64,000 bases of DNA from Onchidella celtica (lineage: Eukaryota; Mollusca; Gastropoda; Systellommatophora; Onchidiidae): the NCBI GenBank assembly GCA_963931925.1, contig OZ007574.1:39314438-39378437 (forward strand), in the 5' to 3' direction. The translations under genes were made by a program, and so were the position numbers. Below the pieces are notes generated by a model. The model was not told where the DNA came from. It worked only from the letters and a program-made list of their open reading frames with translations, and searched no databases. Below, piece by piece: positions 62,096 through 64,000 of the stretch. Position 1 is the stretch's first letter. Each line of letters starts with the position of its first letter.

Positions 62096-62691
62096 TGTGG
62101 TGTATTTACAACTGCGTCCCGATGCGAAAGACTCAATGTTTGCCTCACTTCCTGACCTGACCTCGTTACGATAGGCCTGACCTACTTTTGACCGGAAATT
62201 CCGTCGGACTTCCCCAAAATCTTGTGTTCTCCTATTGCCTCCACTAGACAGGAAGTAAACAAAGGCAGATTTCCATTACAACCGTCTGTTTGACAACAGT
62301 ATACGATTTTCTTTTTTTCCCCGGCATTTTTCTTGCAAAAGAACCCATTTCTGGGAGGTTGCAAACGATTTTCAATAAGATATTTGACTTTTCTTTGGGA
62401 TACCATAAAACTGGGATGTTGTATGCATTCGAAAAGTCACGAACGCTCTCCTTAAAAAAATAAAATAAAATCAGTAACTCGGACAACGGCAACTTAAAAT
62501 GGTTGGCATGTTTATTTGGAACCAACACAAACCAAAAACAGCCCAGAACAACATTTTGTCACACTTATGTCCATTCTGTGGCAGCGCAAACTTCAGGTGA
62601 CCTATTATGGCCACAAGCGTGAAACCTGCCATTATAAAAAAAAACAGCACTGACGTTAATCGTATCGCAGAATCTTTGACAGCACCCCAGC

Positions 62692-62883
62692 CTCTTTGTG
62701 TGCCAATCACCGATATATCGGTGCACAAGAATGCTAGGCTATTTTATTATTGTTTCGGGAAGAAAGAAAGTTGACTTTCTGTTACTAGATGTTGCTGTAG
62801 TTATAAGTCTTCATTCATCCCTCCCCCTCCCCCTCCCCCCCCCCCCCGCACTGTTTTCTTCCTGTGTCGGGGCACACAAAGAG
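62692..62883. mobile_element. TTAA-flanked MITE, family 2, copy 2 (inverted)
   Basis: Termini are CTCTTTGTGTGCCA (62692) and GGCACACAAAGAG (ending 62883). TTAA survives on the right (62884-62887) but reads CAGC on the left, so that flank has mutated or been rearranged. Inside, AGAAAGTTGACTTTCT and AGTCTTCATTCATC are the reverse complement of blocks in the copy at 17890-18109. A C-rich run lies within it. Confidence 0.75.
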
Positions 62884-63711
62884 TTAAAACAGTAAAACAG
62901 CTCAGGCGACTGAGTTCTCTAGAGCTGGTGAAATACAGAATAACTTTATGTGGTGGGGTCGTTCCGAATAGTTAAAATGCGTAAGGCACTGAATTATGAT
63001 GTTGTTTGCATGTTTTGTTGTCGTTGTTTTCCCCACACGATATCAAATCATGCGAAGTTTTCGCATCATATAGGTGCACAAATACATGTGGACAGACAGC
63101 CGTATAGTATAGGCCTACATGTTCTTAAAACTTAAAGTAAAGAAATCCGTGGTCAAAAAGTAATTTTTGTATCCAGGTAAATACACTGTACTTTAAAAAT
63201 ATAGATCGAGCTGTTTCGCTTAGCAACAATGAGGAATGAAACAGGGAGGAGAAGACAAATAATGTGCATAGTTTTTATAAAGCAAAGAGTGATCGAGAAC
63301 ATCAAACTTAGTTATAGGATTGTAATTGTTGTTGTTGTTTTTGGGGAGCGGAGGGGGGGGGGGTCCAATACAAGACAGGCGAAGTCAAGGAAAACCAAAC
63401 ACAAACTGAGATGGCAAATCTGATTTAACTCCGGCTATTACACAAGAAGAGCTGCAAAACAAAATAACAAGAATAATGATGCAACATTGACAATTTTAAC
63501 GTTTATGATAGCATTATCAAATTTGATTGTGATATCCACGCACTTCCAATACTATAAATGTGGGAAAATAGACACAGGTTTCAGTTCCATAGAAGAAGAG
63601 AAAGTGATGGTTGGTCTAAGCTATAAGCATTTCTCAATTTTTTATTTTTTTTTCGTAACCTATCTAATACATTGTAACGCCAATGGCCTGCTTATATCAG
63701 CCACGACCGGT
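62884..63711. other. non-coding flank
   Basis: No gene is supported. There is a G-rich run near 63347-63362. Short frames have no recognisable domains. Confidence 0.4.
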
Positions 63712-63932
63712 GTAGCAGGCCAGATTATACCCCAGCCTGACTATACCTGGTGCAATAGGCCTAAATATACCTCCGCCCGCCCAGACTATACCCGGGGTTA
63801 AACTGGCCTAGCCCATAAAATACCCCGGGGTATATTCTGGGCTTGGCCAATTTATACCCTGGTGGGTATACTTTGGGCTAGACCAGACTATACCCCAACC
63901 CCCACCCCAGTCCAGATTATACCCCCTACTTT
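63712..63932. repeat. imperfect repeats of CCAGACTATACCCC in both orientations
   Basis: The word AGAYTATACCCC (and variants CTGACTATACCTGG, CCAGACTATACCCGGGG, CCAGATTATACCCC) recurs about every 25-40 bp, with some units inverted (GGGGTATATTCTGGG, GTGGGTATACTTTGGG). It looks like a diverged minisatellite with internal palindromes. Confidence 0.6.
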
Positions 63933-64000
63933 TTTTTTTTAATAAGTCAAGAGCACAGTGTATTTCAGCCATAGTTTAAATTGATGTTACAAAAAGGGTT

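Larger units (their letters stand above)
55991..62152. mobile_element. ISL2EU-type DNA transposon, both genes apparently intact
   Basis: About 6.16 kb. It carries two convergent spliced genes, a YqaJ-family nuclease (plus) and a THAP-DDE transposase (minus), with only 75 bp between their stops. This pairing is the hallmark of the ISL2EU superfamily (IS5/Harbinger-related transposase with a YqaJ-type recombinase). A perfect 14-bp inverted repeat GGAAGTGAGGCAAA lies outside both genes (55991-56004 and, inverted, 62139-62152). The true outer ends may lie somewhat further out, as weak similarity continues (GGAAATTCC). I could not fix the target duplication. Confidence 0.82.

Noticed and set aside
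62209..62728. Small minus-strand frames upstream of the THAP exon
   Set aside because: Short, overlapping in different frames and outside the element; no domain.

Overview
The window is animal nuclear DNA, most likely from a gastropod mollusc. The reasons are spliced genes with GT-AG introns, a clear metazoan TP53RK orthologue, long AT-rich non-coding stretches, abundant CTAGATCTAG and TAGGCCTA motifs, and a dense, varied transposon load. That load includes a RAG1-N-terminal-like transposon of the kind described in the sea slug Aplysia. The organism call is an inference. There are no operons, CRISPR arrays or bacterial signals. All exon joins below were worked out by eye from splice sites and reading phase.

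Layout. 3.0-5.7 kb (minus): a single-exon C2H2 zinc-finger gene of 897 residues. 10.3-14.6 kb (plus): TP53RK/Bud32, the KEOPS kinase, in two exons. 14.8-19.4 kb: two inverted copies of a TA-flanked MITE-like element around a LINE RNase H fragment. 23.0-32.4 kb (minus): a three-exon death-domain gene (copy A), whose introns have taken in a piggyBac-like MITE, a complete 4.06-kb RAG1-N/DDE transposon, a SINE and another MITE. 34.6-36.3 kb: two tandem units of hairpin repeats plus tRNA-like segments. 37.2-41.1 kb (plus): a small MITE, then a full-length THAP9/P-element-type transposase of 908 residues. 42.7-43.8 kb (minus): a 5'-truncated RTE-like LINE. 44.0-45.1 kb: a second hairpin/tRNA-like composite. 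46.8-48.6 kb: LINE scraps and a (TC)n microsatellite. 48.8-50.9 kb (minus): the second, compact death-domain gene (copy B). 53.0-54.4 kb (minus): a broken LINE with restriction-like-endonuclease features. 56.0-62.15 kb: an apparently intact ISL2EU-type transposon with two convergent genes, a SAP-like/SWIM/YqaJ nuclease (plus) and a THAP-DDE transposase (minus). 62.7-62.9 kb: another TTAA-flanked MITE.

How it fits together. The host content is small: a zinc-finger regulator, a tRNA-modification kinase, and a duplicated pair of death-domain adaptors that share exon structure and intron sequence. The rest is mobile DNA. Three separate cut-and-paste systems keep most or all of their coding capacity here: a RAG1-N/Chapaev-like element with one frameshift, a P-type element and an ISL2EU element. 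Two of them carry THAP domains. The death-domain duplicates act as a natural empty-site control, because copy B lacks every insertion seen in copy A.
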